Below, piece by piece: positions 63,278 through 64,000 of a stretch of DNA of 64,000 nucleotides. The stretch is from NCBI RefSeq assembly GCF_900241005.1, contig NZ_OEST01000001.1, positions 744,001 to 808,000 of the forward strand, given 5' to 3'. Every line of letters begins with the position of its first letter. Positions within the stretch are counted from its first letter, which is position 1. Under the pieces are notes generated by a model. The model was not told the DNA's origin and searched no databases. It saw only the letters and a list, made by a program, of their open reading frames with translations. Origin of the DNA: Bacteroides cutis (GTDB taxonomy: Bacteria > Bacteroidota > Bacteroidia > Bacteroidales > Bacteroidaceae). The position numbers and the translations under genes are program-made.

Positions 63278-64000
63278 ATGATAAGAATAACGATTTTAGG
63301 CCTGTTGCTATGGCTCGTACCGCAAATGTTTGCCCAACCATTGACTTCACCGGATGGAAATTTGCAGTTACACTTCCAGCTGGATAAAGGTGTACCTGTC
63401 TATCAGCTTGAGTATAAAGGTAAGAAAGTCATTGCTTCAAGCCGTTTGGGACTGGAAATGGAGGAAGCTTCCTTGGCGGATGGTTTTTCACAAGTGGATA
63501 CAAAGAATATTTCTTTTGACGAAACCTGGGTACCGGTTTGGGGAGAATACAGCCGTATACGCAATCAGTACAACGAGATGGCTGTTACTCTGGTACAGAG
63601 AGAAAATAAAAATCACACCGTACTGCTTCGATTCCGCTTGTTCAACGACGGATTGGGTTTTCGTTATGAACTTCCCGAACAGGAAAGTATGAACTATCTG
63701 ACGGTGAAGGAAGAATGTACAGAGTTTAACCTGACGGGTAACCATAAAACTTTCTGTATTCCGGGAGATTATGATACGAATGAGTTTGCCTATACCACAG
63801 CTCCATTGTCGGAGATAAGGGAAGGAATGGAAAAAAATCTTCGGAAAAAAGGATATGAGTCACGGGCAACTTCGTTTACGGTGCAGACTCCACTTATGAT
63901 GAAAACGGTTGACGGACTTTATATCAATATACATGAGGCTGCTTTGGTGGATTATTCTGGTATGTTGCTGAACGTAGATGATAAGGCTTTCCGTCTCAGC
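63278..64000 (+). CDS. GH97 alpha-glucosidase (SusB-like), cut by the window end
   Basis: 241 codons are visible from ATG at 63278 to the window edge, with no stop. Leader MIRITILGLLLWLVPQMFAQ, a signal peptide without lipobox, so periplasmic. The mature start PLTSPDGNLQLHFQL and the beta-sandwich phrases KVIASSRLGLEMEEA and LFNDGLGFRYELPEQ are the GH97 N-terminal domain; IPGDYDTNEFAYTTAPLSEI follows. The catalytic domain lies beyond the window. SusB-type GH97 enzymes cut glucose from malto-oligosaccharides, fitting the last step of this locus. The alpha-glucosidase rather than alpha-galactosidase call depends on context. Confidence 0.88.
   Translation, partial: MIRITILGLLLWLVPQMFAQPLTSPDGNLQLHFQLDKGVPVYQLEYKGKKVIASSRLGLEMEEASLADGFSQVDTKNISFDETWVPVWGEYSRIRNQYNEMAVTLVQRENKNHTVLLRFRLFNDGLGFRYELPEQESMNYLTVKEECTEFNLTGNHKTFCIPGDYDTNEFAYTTAPLSEIREGMEKNLRKKGYESRATSFTVQTPLMMKTVDGLYINIHEAALVDYSGMLLNVDDKAFRLS

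Overview
The window is chromosomal DNA from a Bacteroides-type gut anaerobe (Bacteroidales; species not assigned). The evidence is a SusC/SusD outer-membrane pair, NVEALA-type exported peptides, 6-bladed beta-propeller lipoproteins, serine-type sulfatases, glycine-lipid genes, and several promoters of the Bacteroides form (TTTG near -33, TAnnTTTG near -7). Coding density is high and most genes begin at an ATG without a Shine-Dalgarno sequence.

Layout. 1-10 kb: three same-strand genes (one cut by the window edge, one exported, one exported transglutaminase-like), CorA, a large exported thioredoxin-domain protein with a GH16 glucanase, gpmI, and a membrane/zinc-ribbon gene that appears broken by frameshifts. 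10-15 kb: a DUF3109 protein, gyrB, rpsT, tRNA-Glu and recO. 15-31.5 kb: an almost complete division and cell wall (dcw) cluster on the minus strand, transcribed mraZ-rsmH-ftsL-ftsI-murE-mraY-murD-ftsW-murG-murC-ftsQ-ftsA-ftsZ-yqeY, with paired TGGGG repeats (likely MraZ boxes) upstream of mraZ; murF, murB and ddl are absent from it. 31.8-36.9 kb: two serine-type sulfatases and a GH29 fucosidase in one operon. 37-45 kb: an ECF sigma factor, the glycine-lipid acyltransferase pair glsA/glsB, dgt, and a dut-TPR lipoprotein-DUF4292 lipoprotein-EnvC-like run.

45.4-49.3 kb is the most unusual accessory region: two successive [cysteine-bearing NVEALA peptide + beta-propeller lipoprotein] units, then what looks like a thioredoxin-like gene that lost its catalytic core, then a 10-copy array of a 22-bp repeat. 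A degenerate array of the same unit lies 34 kb away, downstream of recO. 49.3-52.3 kb holds an M20 peptidase and an acyl-CoA ligase, divergently transcribed.

52.3-64 kb is a starch-type Sus locus: a SusR-like membrane regulator, SusC, SusD, a surface lipoprotein with three CBM26-like repeats, two paralogous short GH13 amylases, and a GH97 alpha-glucosidase (SusB-like) running off the window. Together these would capture, cut, import and finish hydrolysing alpha-glucans. The regulator's start codon lies in one arm of a 16-bp inverted repeat.
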